Shown: positions 44,514 to 54,302 of the stretch, in pieces
Layout of the letters: every line of letters begins with the position of its first letter
How positions within the stretch are numbered: the stretch's first letter is position 1
Source of the DNA: an uncultured Acetatifactor sp.
GTDB lineage: Bacteria > Bacillota > Clostridia > Lachnospirales > Lachnospiraceae
Length of the DNA: 64,000 bases
Direction of reading: 5' to 3'
Assembly: GCA_949840935.1 (NCBI GenBank)
Contig: CATKXX010000002.1
Location: 62,001 to 126,000, forward strand
Notes under the pieces: model-generated
What the model saw: the letters and a program-made list of their open reading frames with translations, nothing else
The model's database searches: none
What the model was told of the DNA's origin: nothing
Translations under genes and position numbers: made by a program

Positions 44514-46094
44514 TCAGCTTAACTTTTCAGTGCTTTTCAGAATCCTTTTCACAGCGGTATTCAATACTTCGCTCGTGTGCCCCATTCCCACCGCCGCCAT
44601 GGGAATCATAAAAACCATATACGGAAGGGCATACCTGCCCATAACCTCCCATATTACATGAAACAGAAAGCCTCCAACAAAAACGATCAAAAGGATACGA
44701 TCCTCCAGCCGCCGGTCTTCCCCTCTTCGCTCAAACAGCAGAAGCACCTCCATCGTAAGATAAAAATAGAGCACAAACTGATACCGGTTCAGGAAATTGT
44801 TTATTGCCGCCTCACCTTCATAATAAACGTGATGTACTATTTCCGGTAAATCTTCAGGCTCGCATGTAAAAACCTTTGTTTCAAAGTAACTGTGACATGC
44901 CGGGGCATTCCATTGGGTCAGAATCTTTCTCCGGAAAAAATCCACGCTGTAACCCTTATCGTCCCACATTTCCTTCAGACGAAGCATCACCTTTTCCTTA
45001 CAATCAAGAGCCGTCTGCCCCGCATCATAATTGTGAAGCTTAAATTCCATAAAATTAGTTTCATCATACCATCCCGGCCCACGGGGCCCATCTTTCAACC
45101 CCATGAGCACCCAGGAGATATATGGAATACCCTTTGATATCTCATTTCCGGATACCTTCTCGTAATATACCTGAATCCCACGATTCACGGCAAAAATCAT
45201 AAAGAGCATCACAATCCACCAGAGGACCGCCTGGGGTTTCAATGACCGTAGAGCATGGACTGCCAGCACGATTCCTGCAGCCGCCAGAATAATAATGGAA
45301 TTCATTCGCATCATGCATGCAAATACAATCGCCAGCGTCCCCCAGAGAAAACAGCTCTTTCTTCCCGTTTTACAATATCTGATCACCTGCCACATAAACA
45401 CCATTGCAAAAGTAATGGACGAAACTTCCCCATATACGTACGCCACATATAAAAACAGGGGGACATAGCTGACAAATAACAGGATATAATACACTACAAC
45501 CTCAGCCTTTTTACAGATTAACTGCAAAATCTTATAGCCGCTGTAAAAAAGCAACGGCATACACAGGGCATTCATATATTGAAACGACTGGTAATTATTC
45601 ACCCCAAACAGGGTAAACAAAATCTGTATGACCGCCAGGATACTGAACTGATGAGGATAGTAACACATATACCCGGATGGCAGCATGGGATTATAATTAT
45701 CTGCCATAAAAAGCATTGCCGTTACACATAAATCCTCTCCATCAGCCTGAGCCCTGACATGGCAGACTGATACCCAGCTTATACAGGCTACAGTCACATA
45801 TATCGCCGTGGCGCCCACTAACATCCTGACCCACCTGTCAAATTGCCCCCTATTAATTCTTGTTATAAACCTACAAAAAAGAAACACCGCTACAGTAACC
45901 ATCAAAAGCACCAGCAGATTGCCACCAACACTGTCAACGACAGTCCATGGAATTTCCGTGCCCTCATGAAGGATTTCGGTATATCTCAGGCTGTAAAAGG
46001 TAAGCCCCCCAAATATAACAATACATATAAGCAATAAAATCTTGTCAGATACCTTTTCCAACATATTTCCTGCCCGCCACACTTTTTCTTTCAT
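44514..46094 (-). CDS. Multi-span membrane protein, GT-C-type glycosyltransferase-like
   Basis: 526 aa with about eleven membrane helices. A large loop after the second or third helix has an acidic cluster (RAQADGEDLCV) followed by SGYMCYYPHQFSILAV, resembling the catalytic loop and following segment of GT-C enzymes that use lipid-linked sugars. A long outer loop (about 330-440) is hydrophilic. It probably adds a sugar to a surface glycan on the outer face. It sits at the downstream edge of the glycan locus, on the same strand. The exact start is uncertain; MLEKVSDK is an alternative. Confidence 0.65.
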   Translation of the reverse strand: MKEKVWRAGNMLEKVSDKILLLICIVIFGGLTFYSLRYTEILHEGTEIPWTVVDSVGGNLLVLLMVTVAVFLFCRFITRINRGQFDRWVRMLVGATAIYVTVACISWVSVCHVRAQADGEDLCVTAMLFMADNYNPMLPSGYMCYYPHQFSILAVIQILFTLFGVNNYQSFQYMNALCMPLLFYSGYKILQLICKKAEVVVYYILLFVSYVPLFLYVAYVYGEVSSITFAMVFMWQVIRYCKTGRKSCFLWGTLAIVFACMMRMNSIIILAAAGIVLAVHALRSLKPQAVLWWIVMLFMIFAVNRGIQVYYEKVSGNEISKGIPYISWVLMGLKDGPRGPGWYDETNFMEFKLHNYDAGQTALDCKEKVMLRLKEMWDDKGYSVDFFRRKILTQWNAPACHSYFETKVFTCEPEDLPEIVHHVYYEGEAAINNFLNRYQFVLYFYLTMEVLLLFERRGEDRRLEDRILLIVFVGGFLFHVIWEVMGRYALPYMVFMIPMAAVGMGHTSEVLNTAVKRILKSTEKLS

Positions 46095-46309
46095 ACCTCA
46101 AATATGTCCCTTTCCTGCCGAACGATCATTCCATGTAAATCCAAACGGATTCAAATCAGGCCATTTACAGGCCCTTTTCAAAATATAAATCCAGTCCGGC
46201 ATGTTGTCAAGTAATTTACGTTCAATCCTATCCAGAAACTTCCATTATATTTTTTCAGGAAGGACAGATAATAAGACCAAGATAAGTCGCAGCAATTACT
46301 TGACTGAAA

Positions 46310-46350
46310 TATTTTCAGGATAAGTGATGGCAGCACTTATCTTGAAAATA
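46310..46350. repeat. 17-bp inverted repeat upstream of the SASP gene
   Basis: TATTTTCAGGATAAGTG and CACTTATCTTGAAAATA, 16 of 17 paired, loop of seven. A further half-copy (AAGATAAGT) is at 46279. The interval 46095-46389 otherwise shows no gene. It may be the leader of the spore-protein mRNA or a binding site. Confidence 0.6.
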
Positions 46351-46389
46351 GAGAAGGTAACAAAAATGTAATGTTTGGAGGTGAATGAA

Positions 46390-46590
46390 ATGTCCGGTAA
46401 CAGAAGTAATAGAGTAGAAGTTCCCGAAGCAAAGGCAGCTATGGATCGTTTTAAGACCGAGGTAGCTTCCGAGCTTGGCGTAAACCTGAAAGAGGGTTAC
46501 AACGGTGATCTGACTTCCCGTGAGGCAGGTTCTATCGGCGGTGAGATGGTTCGTCGTATGATCAAGAAGCAGGAAGAGCAGATGAAATAA
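46390..46590 (+). CDS. Alpha/beta-type small acid-soluble spore protein
   Basis: 66 aa from ATG with GGAGGTG upstream. Carries the two conserved SASP blocks: EVASELGVNLKEGYNGDLTS, which includes the germination-protease cleavage region, and REAGSIGGEMVRRMIKKQE. The protein coats spore DNA and switches it to an A-like form, protecting it from UV and heat. Its presence shows that the organism makes endospores. Expression would be forespore specific (sigma-G); I could not pick out a convincing sigma-G promoter. Confidence 0.95.
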   Translation: MSGNRSNRVEVPEAKAAMDRFKTEVASELGVNLKEGYNGDLTSREAGSIGGEMVRRMIKKQEEQMK

Positions 46591-46693
46591 GGCTCCCCGA
46601 ACGAGCTGAAAATCGAGTGGGGAAGTTCCCCTGCTCATGCACCGGGCGTCCGTCAGCTTTGCTGACATAATTACTCAAACGCCCGTGTGCACC

Positions 46694-46732
46694 AAAAGGC
46701 TGCCGCACTGTATACCGGTGTGGCAGCTTTTC
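46694..46732 (+). terminator. Terminator after the SASP gene
   Basis: AAAAGGCTGCCGCAC pairs with GTGTGGCAGCTTTT around TATACC. It also lies just after the convergent HAD gene stop. Confidence 0.75.
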
Positions 46733-46738
46733 TGTGCT

Positions 46739-48874
46739 TCAGTTTACATTGATCTCCAGCTTGAATTTTTTCTCCATTTCCTTTAGGTACTTTTCATTAT
46801 GGCTTGCCGCCACAAGCATGGGCGCATAGGCGTCCCTGCCGGAAATGCGGAGCATATACGGGAAGTCCCGGAACCTCCTGTGATACTCCTTCACAAAGTC
46901 CATGATTCCCTGCTGGACTTCCCGGATTCCCTCAAGATTGGCATCATAACCGCCGAAGGCAAGAGTGATGTCCAGCTTTCTGATATAACGGATCGATTCA
47001 TGGCCCTCAGCCCTTTTTCCCATATAGAAGCCTGCAAACTGCGGCGTTGGCGATGAAAGCAAAATCTCCCAGAAGATATTATAGCCTTTATTCTGGTCAT
47101 GCTTTTTCAAAAGATCCCTGTTGTGTCCCTGGGAATAAAGATATGCCGCCAGCCGGCCGCTTTGCAGGAACCCTTCCGATGCATCCGGCTCTGCGTTATG
47201 TATCGTATTTGTCCCCGCGATCATCCCGACGATCTCGCAGGGAATCCTCCATTCCTTCTCCACCAGGTGCCTCAACGCCATGGCGCCGCTGCCTGCCCAG
47301 CCAATGTCGACGGCCGCCGCCTTCCGCACATCCCTCAACACATTCTCAAAATATATTCTGGCCGCCACATCCTGTCGGCTGTATGCTTCCGCCACCTGAT
47401 CCCACTTTGCCTCCACAAAAAGCCTCAACAGGCGTGCATTCTTATCCGTCAGCTGATCTTCTGCCCTCAGCTCCACAAAGGCATGTTGTTTCCCGCTCAG
47501 GCCCCTGCCCTTTTCCCGCCAGATATCTTCCCAGTCGCACAGCTGATCTGCAAGGAAATCAACCTCCATAGAATGAAAAATCTCCGAAATCGTGTAACCC
47601 TGATTTACCTTGTGAAACAGAAACCTGCGGAAATAATCGTGCCTGTCAAACGCCGCGCTTAATTTCACTGCAGCCTTCCTGGACCAGTAGACATATTCCG
47701 TCCGCTCCTCCGGGTACAGATAATCATACGCCTGCTTCAGGATATCCCCGTCCCTGGATAGAAAGAGCAGCTTATCGATTTGATTGGCCCTGCAGTAATC
47801 ATGGATGAAACCGCAGTAGCCCAGCACAAACAGGCCTCCATAAATAAAACCGTACTCATACTCCATCGAGCGCTCCTGTAAGCCGGAATAGAGCCAGCTG
47901 CTGACGACTGCCCGGTATGCGCTCCCGACCAGTGCCGACATGTCAAAGGCCCTGTATAGCAGCACATTTTTATTTACATTCTGATAAGGCAGGACTGCCA
48001 GCCCGGCCCTCTTTGCCTGTTTTACATCGCTGTGAGGATTATCCCCCACATGGATCACCGACAGCCCCTTATCCCCGGGGCCTTCCCCGCAAAGATCCCG
48101 CAGGAGCTGCCCGTACAGCCTGCCGTCCGCCTTGCTTCTATGGTATTCATTGGAGATATAAATCTTCTCAGCGCCGGTATAACCCGCCTTTTCGAGGATG
48201 TTTCCAATACATTCTCCCGGCAGATACATGTCCGAAACAATGACGATCCTCTTATCCAGCTCTTTCAGCTTCTTCCATACCTGCAGCATAAAAGGGTTCG
48301 CATAGCAAAGCTTCTGTTCGGCCTCCTTCTCCAACTCCTGCCCCAGCCCGGAGGATACCCCTGTCTCCGCCTCCAGATTGTCCCAGATTTCAGAAAGGCT
48401 TACCTCCATACTGCCCGTTTCTTTCTTACGCTTCACTCTGGCGTCCCATTCCGCCCACACGCGGATATCTCTGAAATTCAGGATGCCAAGCTCGCTGCCG
48501 ACCAGATAAAACACATCCGCCGGCAGGGAGAATGGCCGGAAGATAAGCGTGTCAAAGACATCAAACGAGATTACGTCATACCTGGAAAGCTTTTCCACAA
48601 AATTCTCCACGGTAAGGCCCGGATTTTGCAGCCGATACCCTGCCGATTCGCTCTGACGGCAGTCCAGGCGCTTACTCTCATATATTTCCGCCTCCGGCAC
48701 GCGTCCAAGGCTCCGGAGCTGCAATACATAAAAGGCAAAATTCAGCCAGAGGAGATAAATCCAGGAAAGAACCCTTACTCCCCCTGCAGCGCCATTATGC
48801 ATCCTGTGATACCGGGCCGCTATACCAGGCTGCCTGTTCACCAACAGATTATACAGTATCATTCTAAAAGTCAT
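46739..48874 (-). CDS. HAD-superfamily protein of a glycan locus
   Basis: 711 aa. The HAD phosphatase core spans about 95-320: motif I SFDVFDTLIF, motif II IVSDMYLP, and motif IV HVGDNPHSDV. The remaining 390 residues form a second conserved region (DKLLFLSRDGDILKQAYDYL and AVDIGWAGSGAMAL). This two-part architecture is common in capsule and cell-wall polysaccharide clusters. It may dephosphorylate or transfer a phosphate-linked unit on a glycan precursor. It begins 13 bp after the Rpn gene stop. Confidence 0.75.
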   Translation of the reverse strand: MTFRMILYNLLVNRQPGIAARYHRMHNGAAGGVRVLSWIYLLWLNFAFYVLQLRSLGRVPEAEIYESKRLDCRQSESAGYRLQNPGLTVENFVEKLSRYDVISFDVFDTLIFRPFSLPADVFYLVGSELGILNFRDIRVWAEWDARVKRKKETGSMEVSLSEIWDNLEAETGVSSGLGQELEKEAEQKLCYANPFMLQVWKKLKELDKRIVIVSDMYLPGECIGNILEKAGYTGAEKIYISNEYHRSKADGRLYGQLLRDLCGEGPGDKGLSVIHVGDNPHSDVKQAKRAGLAVLPYQNVNKNVLLYRAFDMSALVGSAYRAVVSSWLYSGLQERSMEYEYGFIYGGLFVLGYCGFIHDYCRANQIDKLLFLSRDGDILKQAYDYLYPEERTEYVYWSRKAAVKLSAAFDRHDYFRRFLFHKVNQGYTISEIFHSMEVDFLADQLCDWEDIWREKGRGLSGKQHAFVELRAEDQLTDKNARLLRLFVEAKWDQVAEAYSRQDVAARIYFENVLRDVRKAAAVDIGWAGSGAMALRHLVEKEWRIPCEIVGMIAGTNTIHNAEPDASEGFLQSGRLAAYLYSQGHNRDLLKKHDQNKGYNIFWEILLSSPTPQFAGFYMGKRAEGHESIRYIRKLDITLAFGGYDANLEGIREVQQGIMDFVKEYHRRFRDFPYMLRISGRDAYAPMLVAASHNEKYLKEMEKKFKLEINVN

Positions 48875-48886
48875 TTTTTATATCCT

Positions 48887-49756
48887 TTACCAATACTTTG
48901 CCATATCCCTCTGTACTTCCGCATCCTCCAGCGAAAACTTTTCCTTCAGTTTGGCTGCCGTCTCCGCAAAGGTAATCCCCAATTCCCTGCAGGTAGTCAC
49001 CAATGCCTGTATTCCCTGTTGTATTCCTTGTTGTATCCCTTGTTCCACTCCCTTATTTACCATCTCATCCAGCAGATCGCACACGGCTTTTCCTCCTTCT
49101 TCTTTCACAAACGCTATGTTTTCCAGATACCTTTCATCCCCGGACAGGGCGTGCAGCATCCTCATAACCTCCTCCGGGTTCCTGAGCTTTTGCCTTCTCT
49201 GTAACAGGCTCTCCCTGTCAGAGAGATAATCCAGTACTACCCTCACATCCCCCTGGAACATTTCCCTCACCGATTCATCCAGAAAACGCATGTCAAATAC
49301 ATGTATCCTGTTCTTGTCCAAATAATCTTCCGCTTCTTCAGGAACAGGATACTCCAGTAATTCACGGATGGAAGTCGCCGTTGTCCAACGCCTGTCGCTC
49401 CAATTAAGAACCAGGCTGATGACCGGATATATTTGCCGTTTTGACCCATACTGCCTGCGGTAGGCGGCTCCCTCATACCCCGCGCTGCGCAGCGCCATCC
49501 CCCGTTCAACCCTGCTCTGGTTTTCCAAAGTATACAAAGCCTGCGCTGCGCCCTGCTCCATGGCATACATGCTGTAGTCCTGAAACTGTCCCGACAGTTC
49601 ATGATCCGTCTTCCGGTAAATACTTTCCGTAGGGCCTGGAAGCACAGCCTCCTCCGAAAGGATTCCTTTCCCCCTGTATAACAGCACATTGACCAATTCT
49701 GCAAATACGTCGCTGCAGGCTACAAACAGCTTCTCCGCCCTGTCCTTATTTCCCAT
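48887..49756 (-). CDS. Rpn-family PD-(D/E)XK nuclease / putative transposase
   Basis: 289 aa from ATG with AGGAGG five bases upstream. The middle (LYTLENQSRVERGMALRSAG, then YPVISLVLNWSDRRW) matches the RpnA-like nuclease family abundant in Lachnospiraceae; the GxEN-Q and later strands carry the likely active-site acids. Near the end GIQQGIQQGIQ is a short tandem repeat typical of the family. Members are called recombination-promoting nucleases; recent views link some to phage defence. Its place inside the glycan locus is probably insertional. Confidence 0.75.
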   Translation of the reverse strand: MGNKDRAEKLFVACSDVFAELVNVLLYRGKGILSEEAVLPGPTESIYRKTDHELSGQFQDYSMYAMEQGAAQALYTLENQSRVERGMALRSAGYEGAAYRRQYGSKRQIYPVISLVLNWSDRRWTTATSIRELLEYPVPEEAEDYLDKNRIHVFDMRFLDESVREMFQGDVRVVLDYLSDRESLLQRRQKLRNPEEVMRMLHALSGDERYLENIAFVKEEGGKAVCDLLDEMVNKGVEQGIQQGIQQGIQALVTTCRELGITFAETAAKLKEKFSLEDAEVQRDMAKYW

Positions 49757-50129
49757 ATTTCCCTCCTGTTGTCCCTTCTGCTTCCCTGCCATACCCGCCG
49801 AAGCTTCCGGAAGTCATCCTCAGGACAAAGAAGGGGAAATATTCTGCAAGATCAGGAAATATCCCCATGATACCATGCTTTTCCCGGTTCCCCGCCCTGT
49901 CAGTTTAAAAAGTTGAATCCGCGGCGAATCGCCTGAAAAGCACTCTGATCTGCTGACTGGTGCAAAGTGCGATATGATTCCTCTTTTCTCAAAACACTGA
50001 TTCACTATAGTTTACCTGTGTTTCTAACAGGATACCACCAGTTTCCCTTTTAGTCAAGCACTATTTTAAGATTTAATTATCGCTTTATCGACTCTTACAG
50101 CCTCTCACTCTCTGCCGCGGAGCCGCACC

Positions 50130-51007
50130 TTAATCCAACGGGATTGCTGTCCAGTCTTTCGGCGTGATATCCTCCTTTTCCACATGGATCACAAAGGGCC
50201 AGCCTTCCGGGAAAAGGATCATTTTATCCTCATGTAAATTGAGCCACCCCCCCACCAGCTAAAAGACGAGTCCGCAATGATATTATGCCTGCACAGGCTC
50301 ATCAGGTACATATCATACCAGGCCTCCCTGCCCTGCTGCACAAAGCAGAACGTCCCCCCGCAGCTTTTAAAGTATTCCCTGCACCAGTCCATTTCATCTG
50401 AAAATACGTAAAATACAGGGTTTTCCACCCTTTCGTTAATATAGGCAATCGCGTTATTATAATAGTTTGTCGTGAATACCAGCCTTCTTTTATGACCGTT
50501 TACCAGATAATCCCCCCTCCGCACATGGATACTGACCGCATTGGTTGACAGGATCTTGTCGCGGTATGAATTGGGATAGGGCTCAGGCGCCCTGAATGTC
50601 AGTTCCCCGCGCAGCAGGGGCCTGATATGCTCGAAATACCTCTCGCTCTGGAAGAATCCCTCCAGATATGCGTCCTCCAGCTGAAGGATTTCCGGCGAAT
50701 AAGTGCACGTACCATACCGCTTTATCTGGGAGATAAAGGTTTTCTTATTGATATTATACTTCCGCAGCGCCCTGTGGAAGGGGTCGGACTGATAGACAGC
50801 CAGCCTGCGGCATTCCCTGGGAGACGCGTATTCTTCCCTTGTGTTTTGAAATACGGCAGGCAGTAAATACCCGCCGCTATGGGCTTTTATATACCGGTAG
50901 CTGCTTATATCCAGCTTTGCCTCCCTGCCGCTCTCCTGCAGCCCCCTGTACAAGGCGTACAGAAAAATCTGATTCCCCAGTCCTCCCCATACTTTTACGA
51001 TTATCAT
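50130..51007 (-). pseudogene. Alpha-1,2-fucosyltransferase (GT11), frame broken at a seven-G run
   Basis: The current frame from 51007 gives 262 aa: KVWGGLGNQIFLYALYRGL at the front, AVSIHVRRGDY for GDP-fucose binding and IIADSSFSWWGG near the end, where it shifts and stops at 50219. One more G in the run at 50247-50253 restores SWWGGWLNLHEDKMILFPEG and a normal end at 50130, total 292 aa, the usual GT11 length. The last 30 residues are thus lost or changed in this copy. It would add L-fucose to galactose of a surface glycan. Same type of control as poly-C futC in Helicobacter is possible. The 49757-50129 gap downstream holds no gene that I can see. Confidence 0.85.
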
Positions 51008-51115
51008 CCCTGCCCGGCTCCTTTCTTTGCCCTGTACCTGGTCTCCTGCACCTGGTCTCCCGCACCTGACGCAGTCACCCGTCCCGACATAGTACCCATA
51101 TCACATATCAATCCA

Positions 51116-52579
51116 TCAGCCATCCGTCCCATCGTCTTTCCCCTTCCGCTTTTTCAGCGCTGCAGGCAGCCGCCTGCCATATGGGCCTCCCAACACGGCC
51201 ATGAGCATCAGATAGATACCCGCGCCGCAGATTGTCATAAACAACGTGTTTTGTATGTTATTCTCCTGCAGCACATCTCTTTTTAAAACCAAAAGGGCCG
51301 CCCCCATAAAGAGCGCCATCCCCCCAAATCGCAGCACATTCCTCAACAGCCGCTTTAAATCCACCGCATGGGTCACGGCCACCTGTACAAGGGTCTTGAC
51401 CGCCTCCGAGATTACCGTCGCCGCCGCGCCATAAGACCCTGCCCCGGGGATCAGCAGGGCATTGAAAACACCGTTGACCAATACGCCCAACAGGATGGTC
51501 AAAGTCAGCTCCTTCTCCCTTTGGGAAGCTACCATATACTGTGAACCGGCGAGGTTACTGATCCCCATAAGGATCCCCATGGGCGCAAAGATCACCAGCA
51601 GTCCTGTGACCCTTTCATACCCGGCGCCGAAAAACCAGGGAACCAGCGTTGATGCGACAGCCGCCGAGCCTGCGGCCATGGGCATTGCCAGCAGCAGGCT
51701 CACCTCAATCCCCCTGTTCAGGTATCCTTTCGCCCCTTCTACATTCTTTGCCCCGATCTCCTGCGCCATCCTGGGCATGATGACCGTCCCCAGCGAGGTA
51801 ATGACCGTCATGATAAGGGCCACTACCTTTTGAGCCTGTTCATAATATCCCACCTCCGCATATCCGTCTCCCAGGATGCCAAGCATGGTGGTATCTATGA
51901 TCTTGTATATGGAAGTAATGTAATACGGAATCCCCAGCAGGAACGCCGGCTTCACATGGGTCAGTGTCTTTCGGAAGCTTTGCTGGAAATCCACATATTT
52001 CCTTATATCAAACAGTATGGCCGCATTCCCCGTCAGATTGGCCGCCCCCACGATGGCCGCATACAGCGCCACATCCTCCGGCTTTTTGACAAAGAGGAAC
52101 AGGCCCAAGACGGACAGCGCCTTTACAAGGAAATTCTTGGCCACTGTCACCTTAAATTCCTCTATCCCAGTGTAAAACCAGCTGACCGCCAGCACTCCGC
52201 CCATGATCCCCACCGACTGGGCGAGATAAACCTCCCTGTACTCTCCGGCACAGCAGAAGACAAACGCAAAGTACAGCACGAGCGCAGCGGTCAATAACAG
52301 GAACTGCCCCTGTACGATCTGGAAGAAAAGAATACTCCTCTCTCTGACATCCCCTGCCCTGTACGCGATCTCCCTCTGGCCGTAGAGCGGGAAGCCCAGG
52401 CTGCCCGCCACGATAAAATAGGTGCTGATGGACAGGGTATATCCGTATATCCCTATCATCTCCGCTCCCAGGGCCCTGGAAATATACGGAGTCGTCACCA
52501 GCGGCACCAGCAGGCTGAATATCTGGTACGACAGGTTATATATGTAATTCAGCGTGATCTTTTTTGTATCCGCCCTCAT
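51116..52579 (-). CDS. Oligosaccharide flippase (Wzx/PST family)
   Basis: 487 aa with 14 predicted membrane helices. The front MRADTKKITLNYIYNLSYQI followed by PLVTTPYISRALG is the Wzx/PST signature. It moves undecaprenyl-linked glycan repeat units across the membrane. The start ATG overlaps closely with the end of the upstream glycosyltransferase gene (four-base gap). It is intact, unlike its neighbours. A Wzy-like polymerase is not obvious in the window. Confidence 0.9.
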   Translation of the reverse strand: MRADTKKITLNYIYNLSYQIFSLLVPLVTTPYISRALGAEMIGIYGYTLSISTYFIVAGSLGFPLYGQREIAYRAGDVRERSILFFQIVQGQFLLLTAALVLYFAFVFCCAGEYREVYLAQSVGIMGGVLAVSWFYTGIEEFKVTVAKNFLVKALSVLGLFLFVKKPEDVALYAAIVGAANLTGNAAILFDIRKYVDFQQSFRKTLTHVKPAFLLGIPYYITSIYKIIDTTMLGILGDGYAEVGYYEQAQKVVALIMTVITSLGTVIMPRMAQEIGAKNVEGAKGYLNRGIEVSLLLAMPMAAGSAAVASTLVPWFFGAGYERVTGLLVIFAPMGILMGISNLAGSQYMVASQREKELTLTILLGVLVNGVFNALLIPGAGSYGAAATVISEAVKTLVQVAVTHAVDLKRLLRNVLRFGGMALFMGAALLVLKRDVLQENNIQNTLFMTICGAGIYLMLMAVLGGPYGRRLPAALKKRKGKDDGTDG

Positions 52580-52582
52580 TCC

Positions 52583-54302
52583 TCATCCCTTATCCAGGCC
52601 CTCCCCGTCAACAGTTCCACTTCCCGGAAAGTTTCTTTTTCCATGGAATTTTCTTCTATAATAATGGCGCAAGACCTCCGGCAGCTGTCTCGATGCATTG
52701 GGAGCGCTGTTTTCCCCCATCCCCCCGTCCCTCCAGCTCCCGATGTCATCCCTTAACTCCAGGATCATCGTCGGCAGCATTTCCGGGTTCAGGCTGTAAT
52801 AATTCTCCGTATACGCATTGTCCGTAATGGGGCATACGCTGGGAGCGGCCGCTTCCTCCTCAGCGCACAGATAGACAAAGGGGGCGGACATGCCGCAGAC
52901 ATAAAGCTTCTCCCTCCGCCCTGTGTCCAGGCTGTCCAGATCTGACAGAAGCTGCTCATAATCCTCCCTGTGCTTTTCCGATGTGAAAATCCCCCTGGCA
53001 GCCCCTGTACCGATCAACTCCGTACACTCCCACAACGGCGCGTCGCGATTTACGATCAGCACTCTCTACATCAGCAGGATCGCCAGGAAAACGGCCGCCG
53101 TGCCATAACAGAGCGAGGTTCTGCCGGGCGCCCTGCCGCTCTCATATATCCCATACCACGCCGGGATCACTGCAGGCAGCATCCCCATCACGATAGCCGA
53201 CACGCCCGTGTTGGAGGCCATATTGCTCACAAATGCATAGAACAGGCTGATTCCCCAGAGGGACAACAGCCTTCTGTCAGCCATCCCATAGATCATCTGT
53301 AATTCCACAGCATACACGCAAAGCGGGATGGCCAGCTGGCCGATATATACCACCCCGTCAGTCAGGAAGAACAGGACGCACTGTACCACCAGCAGCCCAA
53401 GGGCGAAAAGATGCCTCCGTCCCCGGCTTCCCGCGTCATGCCCCCGCAGGGCGGCCAGGCAGCTTCCCGCCAGGAGCGCATGGGCAGGCGCCGTATAACG
53501 GCACAGATACGCCAGATGCCCAAAGAATCTGCATGTCTGCCACAGGACATTGTCGCTCCCGGAATGTTCCGGATCCGACAAAATACAGGGGAGCAGCTCC
53601 GGGAGAGCGCTCACAGGCACCCTGGAAAACAACCAGCAACTGTAGACTGTCGCCGTAAACAATATCCCTGCCAGAAACCACCCCTGTTCCCGTCCCCTCC
53701 CCTTTTTCAGGCAATATGCCAGATAACCTGAGATCACCGGAAAGAGCGCGCCCCCATAGGGATTGCACAAAACCCCCAGCGCATAATACCCCCCCAATCA
53801 TCCCAAGCCATTTCACCGCCTTCCCGGGCCAGCCCTCCCTGTGAAAGGCAAGGACATACCAGGAGAGCATCGCCAGCAGGAAAAACATGGGCCCCATGGA
53901 GATATAAGAAAGGGTAAAAATATTGGAACGGCAGTAAAGCAGGATATGCAGCATTATCACAAAGGAAATCCCCCTGTCAAAGACCCTCCTCATCAGGCAG
54001 TAGCTATATAAGCTTCCCAGGATCCAGAAGCCCATATACAGCAGCCGGAAAAACAGAATGGCCCCTCCCGGGAAGGCCGGCCCCACCCTCTGGTACAGCG
54101 CATAAAAGGGAATCAGCAGGGCAGCGCTCAGCTGACAGACATGCCATTCCTCCTGGAGGGGCACAGCCCCCTCATACAGCCTCTTTACCCATGCCAGATG
54201 CATCGCCTCATCCTGCCATCCCAGCCCGAAAAAGCACCTCCATACCAGGAGCGCTGCCGCAAAAACACCTGTAAGGGCTTTTATGATCTTCTGTCTCTGC
54301 AT
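52583..54302 (-). pseudogene. Membrane glycosyltransferase-like gene with frameshift and amber codon
   Basis: Reads as three linked pieces of one protein of about 572 residues. Piece 1 (54302 down to about 53796): signal-anchor and several helices ending AVKWLGMIGG. At 53789-53795 a run of seven G shifts frame; six G would continue as YYALGVLCNPYGG (piece 2, to 53069). An in-frame TAG at 53066-53068 then separates piece 3 (RVLIVNRDAP..., to 52583), which keeps a conserved-looking soluble domain (MSAPFVYLCAEEE, CPITDNAYTENYYSLNPE). The membrane part has GT-C style loops (FGLGWQDEAMHLAWVKRL). As present it cannot make full-length protein. Confidence 0.75.

Noticed and set aside
26749..53068. 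Genome-wide reassignment of TAG
   Set aside because: TAG ends several ordinary genes here, and no suppressor tRNA or Pyl gene was seen in the window; two isolated nonsense mutations are simpler.
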